Assembly: GCA_004380135.1 (NCBI GenBank)
Contig: QXCR01000025.1
Span: 1-64,000, forward strand
Source of the DNA: Stemphylium vesicarium
Lineage: Eukaryota; Ascomycota; Dothideomycetes; Pleosporales; Pleosporaceae
DNA length: 64,000 nucleotides
Reading direction: 5' to 3'
Shown here: one piece after another, positions 1-10,200 of the stretch
How the letters are laid out: each line of letters starts with the position of its first letter
Numbering within the stretch: position 1 is the stretch's first letter
The notes under the pieces: generated by a model
The model's input: only the letters and a program-made list of their open reading frames with translations
What the model was told of the DNA's origin: nothing
Database searches by the model: none
Position numbers and translations under genes: made by a program

Positions 1-2
1 CT

Positions 3-200
3 CAGCAGCCACGAAAGAAAGTTCATGTAAATCCAAATCAACGCTTTGCAGACATAGAAACAATTATGGTAGCAGTGCAGGCGTCTGCTCTTTTAGAGTT
101 ACAAAACAATAGTAACACTGCAGAAAAAGCAGCAGAGAGAGCAGCAGCTGAATCAGCAGCTCAAACTCTCCAGTCTATGTGTACAGAGTGGCAATTGTAA
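3..200 (+). mobile_element. C-terminal end of a DDE (pogo/Fot1-like) transposase, cut by window edge
   Basis: An open frame enters from the left edge and runs 65 codons to a TAA at 198-200, ending in MCTEWQL. The visible part is an Ala/Glu/Gln-rich helical tail (runs such as AEKAAERAAAESAAQ) after a short basic stretch PRKKVHV. This composition and ending are what I associate with the C-terminus of fungal Fot1/pogo-type DDE transposases of Pleosporales; the DDE core is outside the window, so the family call rests on recollection and position next to repeat-like DNA. The element could be intact or a relic; nothing inside the window decides this. Confidence 0.6.
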
Positions 201-290
201 TTAGGTTCAATTAATTACGTTGATTTTTAATGGGTGGCTGGGTTCTGGGCGGGTGGCCAGCTTCAGTGGGTGGCCAGCTTCGGTGGCCGC
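201..290. repeat. 3' end of the transposon with a 17-bp tandem repeat
   Basis: Directly after the transposase stop the DNA is GGGTGGC-rich. A 17-base unit starting GGGTGGCCAGCTTC occurs at 251-267 and again at 268-284 with one mismatch, preceded by the related GGGTGGCTGGG at 231-241. This looks like the terminal repeat zone of the element; the partner repeat would lie to the left of the window. The outer border near 284-300 is inferred from where the repeat stops. Confidence 0.45.
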
Positions 291-620
291 TAGCTTAGTC
301 CTCCAACGCTCCATACATTAATTTTCGTGAACATCTGCTGCAAAATTGCGTCTCATCCCAAGATTACATGATCCGCCCATACGCTCGCTTGATGACTAGC
401 CCAAATGCTCTCATTATAATCGTCTACTCATTATTCGCTAGCATTCAAGGTGGTGATGTTTGCTGTACTGGTGCTTTCCCGTTCCTCGACTGGAGGGCGT
501 GGCGTGGGGAAATGGGTGGTAATGGCGGCACTGGTTCTGAAGCTGCAGCTGCAGCATCGCCTCTCAAAGACCGCCCGCTGTATCATGTAAGTATCTGAAC
601 ATACACCAGGTAAGGCGCAC

Positions 621-1235
621 CTACCTTTTTGTTTTCCTTAGTTTTCCTCCGAACCACTTTTTAATGCTACGACTCGTGGACGGCCGTTCGGGCTCTGGTG
701 CATTGGGGGAATCTGACTGCCCCAGGCTACTCCTTTGACTTTGCGGGCCGAACTGCCTGAGCTGGCTGGTTTCCGGGCTGAATTGGCTGGGCTCTGGCGT
801 TGCCTCGTCATCCTCGAGCGGCGGAGCCCACCTCTCAACGTCGCCATTGACTACAACGAACCAACCCAGCTTTTCTCCTGGTGCCACCTTATCCCGTAAT
901 TCAGCAATTGCAGCCCACTGGTCGTCCCCCAAGCCGTTGCCCCTAAGCTCTTCCACGTCCACCCCAAGCTTGACTTCGTGTACGATGTCGCATACGTATG
1001 CGTGTGGCTGGTCTTTGATGGTAAGGTCTTCGGGATCGTATTGTTCGATGAATTGCAGGCTGGGTAACTGTGCCATTGGCTCAGGCCATTGATCTCTAAA
1101 GTTCCTCTTCATGCAAGCAACCGTAGCTGGGGCCATGAGCCATTCTGGTGCGGCATCGTCGAGATTCTGAAGAATGATATGTATACGGATTTGTGCACGA
1201 GGCCACCGGAAGCCGTGCACCAGCCAGGTTGGCAT
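621..1235 (-). CDS. flbE: FlbE-like developmental regulator
   Basis: Single-exon 204-residue protein. Residues 1-140 form one conserved block: it opens MPTWLVHGFRWPRAQIRIHI, followed by ILQNLDDAAPEW, a FIEQYDP motif and a WAAIAELRDK...WFVVVNGDVERWAPP segment. As I recall, this arrangement matches the short fungal protein FlbE, which in Aspergillus nidulans works upstream of brlA to start asexual sporulation and sits at hyphal tips. The remaining 60 residues are Ser/Pro/Gln-rich and end in a basic KKWFGGKLRKTKR tail, as is usual for low-conservation C-termini. The start is the first ATG and begins exactly at the conserved block, so no upstream exon is needed. Length (about 200) agrees with the family. 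The name is from memory of the motif and should be treated as probable, not proven. Confidence 0.6.
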   Translation of the reverse strand: MPTWLVHGFRWPRAQIRIHIILQNLDDAAPEWLMAPATVACMKRNFRDQWPEPMAQLPSLQFIEQYDPEDLTIKDQPHAYVCDIVHEVKLGVDVEELRGNGLGDDQWAAIAELRDKVAPGEKLGWFVVVNGDVERWAPPLEDDEATPEPSQFSPETSQLRQFGPQSQRSSLGQSDSPNAPEPERPSTSRSIKKWFGGKLRKTKR

Positions 1236-1836
1236 GTCGTGATCTTATTCGCAACCGAGTCGCAGCTTCAATGAGAGACGCGCCGTCGAGAGAAAAGAAG
1301 GGTAGGATGTCGGTAGGAACAGGTATGGCAGTCTGGGGGTTGGGGCAAGCATTGACAATGTACTATACAAGGTCTTCAATAGACTTTCGCTTGCATGCCG
1401 TACATGGTTATACACGTAAGGCAGGGTTGGGTTTCGACGAGGTTAATGCAGTGGTCTAGACGAGGTCTGCGAGTGGTTGGGAGATCTTCCCATGTAAGCG
1501 CGCTAAGAAGAAGCAAAAGAAGCAGAGACTGCAAAGTTCCGCGACAAAAGCCTGGTACCGCCTTGACCTCAGCAGGCTGTAAACCAAGTATCAGGCTCCG
1601 AGGGTTGCCTGGCGTGCCGGAAGTATTGCGGGGAGAACGGGGATCATGGATAGCTTGCGAAGATCCATCACAGCTACCGCTTGGCCCCGCTTGCGCTAAT
1701 GCAACGTCGCTCCCGTTCGCGCGCTTCCCTCGCGTCATTCCAAAGTTCCTCATCGGCCATTCTTGTTGTTTCCGCCATCTCACCTGCGAGGTGAAGTTGG
1801 GTTTTTGTCAGCTTGGCAACCTTCCAACCTGGCACC
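1236..1836. other. Intergenic, divergent flbE-like / CIR_N gene
   Basis: About 600 bases between two divergently transcribed genes. Open frames here (for example 1395-1886) have no recognisable motif and overlap the spliced start of the next gene. I see no RNA gene or clear TATA box; it presumably holds both promoters. Confidence 0.5.
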
Positions 1837-3021
1837 ATGCCTCTGTAGGTGCTTTTCCAGAATGCGAAATACACCGCCGATACTAAAAGGAACGCAGGCA
1901 TTTGCTCGGGAAGAAGGTATGGGCGCAACTTTAGTTTCATTGCGCTTATATACTTACATTGCATGCAGTCATGGAATGTCTACAATTCCGACAACATAGC
2001 GCGGGTCAAAGCCGACGAAGCTGCTGCCGCTGCCCGCGAGGCTGCCGATGAGCAGCGCATGCAAGAGCTCGACGCCGAACGACGTGCCGCAATCCTACGA
2101 GGTCAAACCCCCCCACCGTTGCCGGAGCATGTGCCGAACAAGGACCAAGACTCTAAACGTGTGAGAAACAAAGATGAACGCGGAAACGATCGGAAGAGGA
2201 GAAAGTTGGCAGGCGAGGATGATACCGACATGGACATACGGCTAGCCAAATCTGCCGCCTCGCCCGGCCAGGACGGCGGGAAGGATGCCAAAGTCTTGAA
2301 ATTACGAAGCACGGACAACGAAGCCCCTCTGCAAAATCATGCCGGCAATATCGATCTGTTCCCCGTAGACATGAAGGAGGCCATCAAGCGCGAGAAGAAT
2401 GCCGAGGTAGAGAAGGAGAAGCGGAAGAAGGAAAAGGCCCTGGAGGACCAATACACCATGAAATTCTCAAACGCCGCGGGAAGAGGCGGGATAGAGCAGC
2501 CCTGGTATGCGGCCCAGCAGAAACCTTCACGGGACCCTGGGACCGGTGAGGATCTGGCAGTGTATGAACGCTTTGTGAACAAGAACGTGTGGGGAAACGA
2601 GGATCCTCGTCGCAAAGAGAGAGAACAGGCCCGGATATCATCCAACGACCCTTTTGCCTTCATGCAGCAGGCCCAGGCCCAGCTGAAGAAGTCCAAACAA
2701 GACAAGAAGCAGTGGATAGACGAGCGTGCAAGCGAGTTGCGAGAATTGCGGGTTGCCCAAGAGAAGGAAGATAGACAGAGCGAACACCACAAAAGGAAGA
2801 GGCGCGAGCACATCGATGCTGATGACAAAATGCGCAATGCTACTGAATCATCGCGTCGCAAGCATCGCCATAGGAGTCGTAGTCGCGAAAGACATGAACA
2901 CAGATCCTCACATCGTAGTGCGCGACGGCGAAGTCGCAGTAGGAGCAAAGACCGCGACCGAGATCGGCATCGACACCGAGATCGACGTCATGAAAGGCGG
3001 CCAACGTCCACGTCAAGATAG
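1837..3021 (+). CDS. CIR_N-domain, RS-tailed protein (LENG1-like splicing factor)
   Basis: Three exons, 1837-1844, 1898-1916 and 1969-3021, give 359 residues. Joining the 8-nt first exon and the 19-nt second exon to the third produces MPLHLLGKKSWNVYNSDNI, the expected start of the fungal LENG1/CIR_N family; without them the conserved KKSWNVYN box has no start codon. Both introns have GT-AG ends (53 and 52 nt). The N-terminal 60 residues form the CIR_N helix (DEAAAAAREAADEQRMQELDAERR). The middle is charged and Lys/Glu-rich. The last 80 residues are an Arg-Ser/Arg-Asp repeat region typical of spliceosome-associated proteins. Nuclear role in pre-mRNA splicing is inferred from family and RS tail; it may be annotated elsewhere as Cwc25-like, from which it differs in the MPL start. 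Confidence 0.8.
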
Positions 3022-3580
3022 CAAAGGTTAACCAATGGATGAGCTTGTGAACCAGCGAGGCTTCTGTTTTTGCAGTTTTACCGCGGAATATCAGCTTCTA
3101 ATATCGGAGGCCCGCCTCCAATCGCATTGCCAAATTCTTTCAGCAATTCACATCACGTCTATCATGGCATATCGAGTAGAGGTGAACGTGAGCTTGACAT
3201 CTGGAATGATTATGTGTGCAAACATCTCTCTACGTTTGTCTCCACAGTATCTATATTGCGCGTTCATTGCATACAATAGGAACTCAACCCAGCAAGTTCA
3301 CATCGCATTGTTGTGTATTATTGCAGTAGACGGACGGTTTGCGCCTCGAGATTGCAGCGAGCGCACAGTCCCCGCCTTCACTTCACTCTTTTCCCCAGCC
3401 TTAGTCTTCCTCTCTCTTTCACTACTCAGGGATTCCTGTACAGTCTGTCCAACTCGAAATTCGCAATCACCGTCAAGCAACACAACGGGACACGTTCCAC
3501 GAAGTCAGTGATCAACACATCTCAATCGGAAGAACCCGCACCTATCCCTTCTCCAACAACAACGACCTCACACCCAAATA
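3022..3580. other. Intergenic region, pyrimidine-rich leader
   Basis: No convincing gene. The second half (about 3390-3580) is C/T- and CAA-rich, as expected for the 5' leader of the following gene. Confidence 0.4.
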
Positions 3581-4003
3581 ATGGCTTCCTCACACCCCAT
3601 CTCCTCAGCAGTCTCTCGGGCCCCAAATACCTGCCCAGCAACTCCCCCCACCTCACCATTTGACTTCGGCGGCGTCATCGCCCTCGGTCTCACCCGCCCG
3701 GAGCGTGACATCCTCTACAACTGCTGCCACACTCAGGAAACCACCTACATCACCATCAACGAAAATATATGTTTCCAGAAGGCGGTCTGTAAGGTGAAGA
3801 AATGCTCGTTGCGCGATCCGACTTATGCTTGTGTCGCGGTGTTGAGAGAGGACTGGAAGATTGATGGGCCTTTTGCTTGTACGGAGAGAATCAAGGAGAG
3901 TACGGGCGACGGCGGTGTCAGTATTAAGGGCGTTGGCAAGATGCAGTTGGTTGTTGTGGTGGTTGCAGTTGTGGTAGGCGTGCTACAGGCTGGTGGTGAG
4001 TGA
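3581..4003 (+). CDS. Small Cys-rich protein with hydrophobic C-terminus
   Basis: 140 residues, single exon, start in the good context AAATAATGGC. I do not recognise the family. It has eight cysteines between residues 18 and 105 (C, CC, C, C, C, C, C) around motifs such as NCCHTQETTYITINENICF and ACTERIKES. The C-terminus is a run of hydrophobic residues (QLVVVVVAVVVGVLQ) followed by AGGE, resembling a GPI-anchor signal or a tail anchor. There is no N-terminal signal peptide in this model, so if it is a surface protein a 5' exon has been missed. A GT at the stop region (GGTGAGTGAG) could also be a donor, so the 3' end is uncertain. Confidence 0.45.
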   Translation: MASSHPISSAVSRAPNTCPATPPTSPFDFGGVIALGLTRPERDILYNCCHTQETTYITINENICFQKAVCKVKKCSLRDPTYACVAVLREDWKIDGPFACTERIKESTGDGGVSIKGVGKMQLVVVVVAVVVGVLQAGGE

Positions 4004-4764
4004 GTGCTCGCTAGGCGTTGGGGTCACTGTGTCATGATAAAGAACAGAAGAGCACGAGCGATTTCAAGAAGAAAGACTTTTTCTTGGAGCAGAGATGGTA
4101 TATCCCCCAGCGCTGCCTCTCAATCTAGTGCACCAACAGGAGTATTCTGTTCTCACAAACAGGAAGGGAAATGAGTTCACTTACACTTGATACACGTGTC
4201 AGCTCATGTTACATTGCTCCAAAAATACTCCCCTCACGCATCGGCTTTCCTTTTTCTGACAATCCCGTCATCTCCATCATGGGACTTCCTTGTCTAAGGC
4301 ATACACGCTTCAAGATCGGTTAAAATCTTACTCCGCAGTTTCCAAGGCGTGTCAAGAGCAAGGCCCCAAGCCTTGTTCCGCCCCAGCCAAGCACATCTCC
4401 GCATCTTTGGCACGGAAATCCGGCACGCGCGAAGAGATTTGGTAGACCGATCAAGCATCACATATGTTTTCCGTACGTGCGACCCGTACCGCAAGGGGTT
4501 GGGGGTTGTTCTTTCGCAATTAGAGGTACTTGCTGAAAAGAATTGTATGACATGCTAGTAAAGCTTCACATCACTAGTGTTGAAGCAAGATACGATCGTT
4601 CATAAGCGTTGAGGGGGCATTAGAATTATCATATAGAAACAAATAGGATATCAAGCGGGCTGTCCTACAAATGCCAACAGATTCATTCGCCATGTTCCTG
4701 GAAACCATCATCACCACTAGTGACAATGTCCATTCCATCTTCCCAACTAGCATCGTAAAGACGC
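4004..4764. other. Intergenic, convergent 3' ends
   Basis: About 760 bases between two genes that converge. Only short unsupported frames are present; AT-rich 3'-end material; no structured RNA seen. Confidence 0.4.
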
Positions 4765-7059
4765 TTATTTCTTGGAGATCTCATTCTTCTCGACAATCTC
4801 CGTGTCCTTTACGCCACCTGCGCTGCCTCCGACACCAACGGGCTCACTCGTGAAGTCATGGTGGTGACCCTTCTCGTGGAGCTCAAACAGCGGCTCCATT
4901 GGAGCAACGTTCTGCCGCAAGATATGCTTCTTGAGGTACCAAGGCAGCTTCTTGCGGTAGTAGGCAGAGAATTGGCGGTTTCCAACGTCGAACACGGTAT
5001 CCAGTTCTTCCAGTGTGAGCGCCTTGGTCTCGGGTAGGAAGAAGTAGGCATATACGAAGCCGAAGAAGTTCCAGGCGGCGTACCAGCAGAAGGCACCGGT
5101 GGGCGTGAAAGCAGCCTCGAGGGCGGGCCAGGTCAACGAAAGAATGAAGTTGAAACCCCAGCATGTAGCAGTGGCAAAAGACATACCGACGTCTCGGAGA
5201 TGGAGAGGGAAGGATTCGGCCGAATACGTAAAGGGGACGGGGCCTTCACCAGGCGAGTAGACGGCCATGACTATTTGGTCGTCAGCAACTATGTCACAGA
5301 ATCGCCTTTCGAGGGAGTCAAAACACATCGGGTAGACTCACAGACGTAAATAGCAGCAGCGATTGATCCAAGGCGGGCTTGGGAAGGCGTGCCATCCGGG
5401 TTCTCGGGAAGGTAGAAAGACAGACCACACCAGAGAAGGCAGAGGCCCATAAGCGGGAAGGTTGTGAGTAGCAGGTTGCGGCGGCCAAAAGTATCGATGG
5501 TGTAGATGGCAGGGATAGCGAAGAGGAAGTTCGTGATGCCGGTACCCATGGATGTGAGCAGCGCTTCGGACTTAGTGAAGCCGGCGGACCTGAAGATTGA
5601 TGTACTGTAATAGGCGATGACCTGGAAAGTCTGTTAGCACGGTCTCGAAACAGCTCGTGTGATACGTACATTTACGCCACAGAATTGTTGCATGAACATG
5701 ACGAAGAAGGCGCTTTGTGCGGCGCGGCGATTGCGGCGAACGATGAAAAACTCGTTGAACGGGTTGCGGCCCTCGCGTTCGGCATTTTCAATCTCGAGAA
5801 GCTTGAATGCATAGTACATGTCGCGAGCGGCTTGCATCTTGTGTTTGCGGAGGCGGCAAAGAGAGTTGAAGGCTCTGTCGAATTTCCCTTTCTCCATGTA
5901 CCTTTTGATATAATCAGCTTCTGAAGAGGCCCCAGCGTGATGCATGTACTTACCAACGTGGGGACTCTGGGCAAAAGTAGACTTGAATGCAAACGATCAT
6001 GGGAGGGATAGAGGTACTAGCCAACATCCACCTCCACGGTGAGGTTGGACCGCCGATGATAGTAACGTTTTGGAATGCGACCGATACGATGAAACCCAGC
6101 ATAATGCCGAATGCAGTCCACATCTAATAAGAGGGATGTTGGTCATGTCCATATCTTCGCGTTGGTATGAAACTCACCTGCCACATCATCGTCAAAGCGC
6201 CGCGAATAGTCTTCGGCGCTGATTCTGCCGCATAGACAGGTGTAGTAGATGATTTTGCGCCAACAGCAAATCCTAGCATGAAACGAGCGACAAGAAGGTT
6301 TGGCCCTGCTAATAGTAAGTATCTGATCTCAAGGCACCCAAGACTATGTCACTTACAGCTTTCGCAGGCAGCCATCCAGATACCGGTTATGAAAGAGATG
6401 ATACATGAGATGAATATAGTGCCGCGACGACCGAAGAATTTGTTTAGGGGTGCATTAGACCAGCAACCGATCAGGCAAGAGCAGAGATACGGTGCACCGT
6501 TCAAGAGGCCACGAAGCCAGACCTGATCTTCGCCAATATCGAATTCCTCGAAGTAGAATTCCTACGAGATGTTAGCCATGAGAAGTCATGGAAATGAAAT
6601 ACAAGGAAGTCTTGCCTGAGCACCGTTGACAGCTGTCTGATCCATACCCTGCACAATAGCAGATCCAGCACAAAGTACGACCAGGAAGTACAACATGGAT
6701 GGTTGTGACCACCGATGAGTGATCTCATGCCGTAGAAGGTCCTTTTCTTCTTCTGACAATTGTTGCACGTACTCGAAACCGTCGTCGCGCTGGCCCACCC
6801 TGGCAATCAATGCGCCCTTGCGGAACCATTCCTGGTGTTCTTGCAGACCTTTGTCCACACACCACGCATCGACGTCGGCCAGGACTTGTTCCTCGCTGAA
6901 ACCTGCTAGGGGGTTGCGAAGCTTCGCAGCAACAGAAGCCTGTCGGGGCTGACCGTCGGTATGCTCATGGTGCTGTGTGGTACCGAGGTCGGACTTGCTG
7001 CTACTGGAAGAGGATAGATTAGGCTCGGTAGCCTCGATATCGGGCTTGCGGCGAGACAT
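4765..7059 (-). CDS. MFS sugar transporter (SP family), seven exons
   Basis: Exons on the minus strand: 6616-7059, 6357-6561, 6178-6305, 5954-6123, 5670-5901, 5342-5621 and 4765-5270; all junctions keep frame and give 654 residues. The first 125 residues are a cytosolic extension containing the LRNPLAGFSEEQVLADVDAW block found in one fungal sugar-transporter clade. Family signatures follow: GMDQTAVNGAQ in TM1, NKFFGRRGTIF (the GR-K/R loop), PVYAAESAPKTIRG after TM4, PESPRW at the end of TM6, QQFCGVNVIAYYS in TM7, and PVPFTYSAE then FFLPETKALTLEELD near the end. It should move a hexose, polyol or disaccharide with protons across the plasma membrane; the substrate cannot be read from sequence. 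The first intron is GC-AG. A minus-strand TATATAA at 7183-7189 lies about 125 bases before the start codon. Confidence 0.9.
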
Positions 7060-8085
7060 GGTGATGGCCAGATACGAGTGTCGCGTCTATTTAAAGATCC
7101 CCAGTTTGGGGGAGGTCGCAGAACACAAAGTGGATGAGACGAGAAACACACGACAATCACCAACGACCCATGAAAGGTCCCATTATATAGGAACCTCTGG
7201 CACAGCTGATACCCGCTTTTCTCTCCATGAAAGAGCAGGCCACTTTCTGCACCAGGGGGTGGTTCCCCATGGCCACTCCACACCATCCAACATGTTGGCG
7301 CATGTAACCGTACATGGAAATCAGGCAACGGAGCGGCCGTACCAAGACACAAAGCTGTGTTTTGACGAAGCAGCCGTTTCTGGGACTATGTCATAGTGGG
7401 TACTTTTGCTTGTCTACTTCTGGGCGGAAGCAAAGGCTGTACTTGGCGACGGAGGGCGGCAGCGGGTCCATCACCACCAAGAAGGCACGTGAAGTCTGCC
7501 TGAGGACTATCTGATGGCTGTTTAGTATGCCCGACCAATTACATTTTCGTCGGCAAACTATTGAAGGGACGATGTTGCGACGAACGCTGACGACGCCACA
7601 TAGGGTGCTTGGCGTCAAGCGGAATCAGTACTTGGCAGAGTGCATCTTAACCAAAAGAGGCATTCCGCGTTGTAGAGATTCGGCATCGAGATCCGCTCTC
7701 GACCTCCCAATAACAGTCGATGCCAACCCCCGAGATGTGCGGTCTCGCGCGTGGAGCCCCAGATCTGGTCGCGAGTCGTGACGAGAAGATTAGTGAGCTA
7801 GCAAACTGGGGTAACAAGATGTGTTATTTTTCGGTCGGATTTTAACGCTCGTCAGCAACTTGCAGTTTCAAGAGGGGCTCGGGATTTTACAGAGCAAGTG
7901 TCGGTGATACTGTGGGAAGCAGAAGTGGCGGACTACCCTGAGTGGGATCGGGCGGTTTCTTCTGACCTGGCGCCCCAAGTTTTGGGAACGAATTTATTGA
8001 CAGAGTCGCACTAGCCGCCGAGTAGCCTAGAAAGCTTGAGAGTACCTGAAACCCAAGAAAACACTTCGGTTGTTAGTGACAGGCT
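7060..8085. other. Intergenic, upstream of sugar transporter
   Basis: One kilobase containing the transporter promoter (minus-strand TATATAA at 7183-7189 and a TTTAAATAG-like box near 7089-7097) and the 3' flank of the nucleoside hydrolase. Open frames here lack start context and family motifs. Confidence 0.45.
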
Positions 8086-9160
8086 TCAGTCCACTTGGGC
8101 ATGCGTCCATGCGCCCCGCAGTAACAAGTTGTCAAGCTCCTTCGCCACGGTTACATTCGAGGCCTCCTTGAGCCTCAAATAATGCTGGCTAGTCTTGCGT
8201 TCGTCCTCCACCCAAATGTTCGTGCCGTTAGGGTATAGATAGTTGTACCCATTGACGTTCCCATACTCGAACCAATTGCCCAGACCTCGGCCAGCATACG
8301 CTATGGTCAGATGGTCCCAAGAATATTGCGAGATATTGTAGCCGCCCCACCACTCGAAAGCCGTCTTCACTGGGTCATCGGGGGGTCCGCATACGGTGAG
8401 ACGTGCCCCAGTCAGCACTTGCACGCCTACTTCGGAGCCAAGAAAAGTCATGGGTACCTCGTCCGGCCATGTGTTGACAACATGCGGCGCTTCTTGTCGG
8501 GCGAAATTATACTCTTCGTCAAGGGATGGTTGTGGTAAATATCCGCCACCCATTACGACTAGCTCCTTCACCTTCGCTCTTACAAGGCCATATCCGTCTA
8601 GGGAAGAGTACGTATCCGCGGTGGTATTAAGGAGACCAGATATGGATCCCATGAAACCAATCGAGACAATAGTCACGCTGCCGTTCTTCGCTTCTGCTAG
8701 TGTTTTGCGATACAGCTCCACAGGATCCCAAGTTTTGTTGACTTCAGACCAAGGCACAGAGCCGCCGGACCATTCAGCGGCTACCCTACTCGCGTACTCA
8801 TTTCCAAACGGTTCAGAAGACGTTATGTTCGTGTAGGGTCTCGGCAGACCGATGGGCACCGAGGGGTAACCGTAGTGGTTGACTATGGCAGATGCAGCCA
8901 GCGCCGAGTATGTCGAGTTGACGTTGATGTTGACAGCGAGGAGATTGGTATTTGGCAACGTGCATGCCAGAAGTAGCGCTGCGGTATCGCTGACAGGACG
9001 TTAGTTGAGAGCTAGTCTCTTCTGGCACAAGCACGTACTCAATCGCATCGAAGAGATCAGCGTCCACGAACAATTCCTGTACTGGCTGTTTGGCCGGTTT
9101 CACAAGTGACGGCAACGTCAGGATGGCCAGCGCACACGTCAGTCCGAGATTGGCGAACAT
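8086..9160 (-). CDS. Secreted inosine-uridine-type nucleoside hydrolase
   Basis: Two exons, 9039-9160 and 8086-8989 (48-nt GT-AG intron), 341 residues. The spliced N-terminus is a signal peptide (MFANLGLTCALAILTLPSLV) followed by ELFVDADLFDAIDDTAALLLA, which is the Ca2+-binding aspartate cluster of the nucleoside hydrolase family; the second Asp of that cluster is created by the splice. Later family landmarks are VNINVNSTYSALAASAIVNHYG, VSIGFMGSISGLL, ELVVMGGGYL and a C-terminal SWDHLTIAYA with the conserved Asp. Several NxT/NxS glycosylation sites agree with secretion. It should cleave the N-glycosidic bond of extracellular purine or pyrimidine ribosides to base plus ribose for salvage. Neighbouring divergent gene is another predicted secreted protein. 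Confidence 0.85.
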
Positions 9161-9684
9161 GGCTGCGATATTGCAGCTTGGACGAAGGTTATAGCTGATG
9201 GTAAAGGCGCAGATATGTCCGGAATGGATCGTGATGCTACTCGTGGCGACAGACTTGAAGACAGGTTATTGTTATAACGTCTCCGGGACGTAGCATCAAT
9301 TTCCGGGGCCACGATAAGACTCCCCACTATCGGATCAGAGCGAAGTGAGGCTACGGACAGTAACGGCAATCCCTAGGGTATCTTGTTCTCCTTACTGATA
9401 GAGCTGCGATAAAGGCGACATCGTCAATGTACATGTCGAACGCCGCGCTTCCAACATCCGCTCCACTCACGCGACACGTTTCTCTTACGAAATAGCCCCT
9501 CGTCGGTGTAGCGATACATCTGTGCTCCCGAAACCAGAGCTGGTGGTTAGTGTTTGGTGCATGATCGGCGGGGACGAATGACGCGATGATGTTGGCAAGT
9601 GCAGCCGGTTCAAAAGTGGGACGCCGTGAGGAGCCTTCGGAGCCACTCTCGGACCTACCAACAGCAAGGACATCGTCAAAGAAT
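9161..9684. promoter_or_regulatory. Divergent promoter of nucleoside hydrolase and cupin genes
   Basis: 524 bases separate the two start codons. No obvious TATA box is visible; an upstream ATG at 9586 is in frame with the cupin ORF but would place the signal peptide inside the protein. Confidence 0.35.
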
Positions 9685-10200
9685 ATGAAGACGTGCGCTG
9701 CAATCTATTTCGCGATATCGCTATTTCGAGGAGCTGTTGCGCATCATAGCAGTCTCAGCGCACAAGACGTCATCGCCAAGCTTAATCTGGAGCCAAACCC
9801 AGAAAAAGGGTATTATCGGCAAGCTTTCGAAGATACCGGCACCGTCAACAATCGGTCATACTCTACAGCTATCTACTATCTTTTGGAAGGCCAAGCTGGT
9901 GCATCGTACTGGCATCGGGTCGTTAACTCCGTTGAAATCTGGCACTACTACGCTGGCGCTCCGTTGACGCTTGGTCTTTCATGGAATAATGGAACGGCGA
10001 CTCAACACAAAACCCTTGGAAACGACATCTTGAGAAATCAGACCCCGCAAGTCATTATAGAGGAAGGGAGATGGCAAAGAGCCACTAGCCTGGGCAATTG
10101 GACACTTGTCGGAACGACCGTCGCCCCAGGGTTTTCGGAGAATGGCTACGAATTGCCAGCGCCGGGTTTCGAGCCGAACGATGGCAGAAAAGAGATATAG
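9685..10200 (+). CDS. Secreted DUF985 / Cupin_5 family protein
   Basis: 171 residues from the ATG at 9685, chosen over an in-frame ATG at 9586 because it begins a signal peptide (MKTCAAIYFAISLFRGAVAH). The mature part carries the DUF985 cupin pattern: VIAKLNLEPNPEKGYYRQAF, then STAIYYLLEGQ...SYWHRVVNSVEIWHYYAGAPL, QKTLG-like HKTLGNDI, VIIEEGRWQRA, and a final LVGTTVAPGF with NGYELPAPGF. The HR...EIWH residues are the likely metal ligands of the beta-barrel. Biochemical function of DUF985 proteins is not established. Four N-glycosylation sites fit export. Its divergent partner is a secreted nucleoside hydrolase, which may mean joint regulation but proves nothing. Confidence 0.8.
   Translation: MKTCAAIYFAISLFRGAVAHHSSLSAQDVIAKLNLEPNPEKGYYRQAFEDTGTVNNRSYSTAIYYLLEGQAGASYWHRVVNSVEIWHYYAGAPLTLGLSWNNGTATQHKTLGNDILRNQTPQVIIEEGRWQRATSLGNWTLVGTTVAPGFSENGYELPAPGFEPNDGRKEI

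Noticed and set aside
368..598. 76-codon frame next to the transposon
   Set aside because: No motif, no spliceable continuation, composition not protein-like; probably chance.
1395..1886. 163-codon + strand frame
   Set aside because: Overlaps the spliced start of the CIR_N gene, no recognised domain, Arg/Ser/Gly-rich like a random GC-rich frame.
2337..2948. 203-codon antisense frame
   Set aside because: Shadow of the Arg-rich CIR_N protein (Leu/Ser/Cys-rich mirror).
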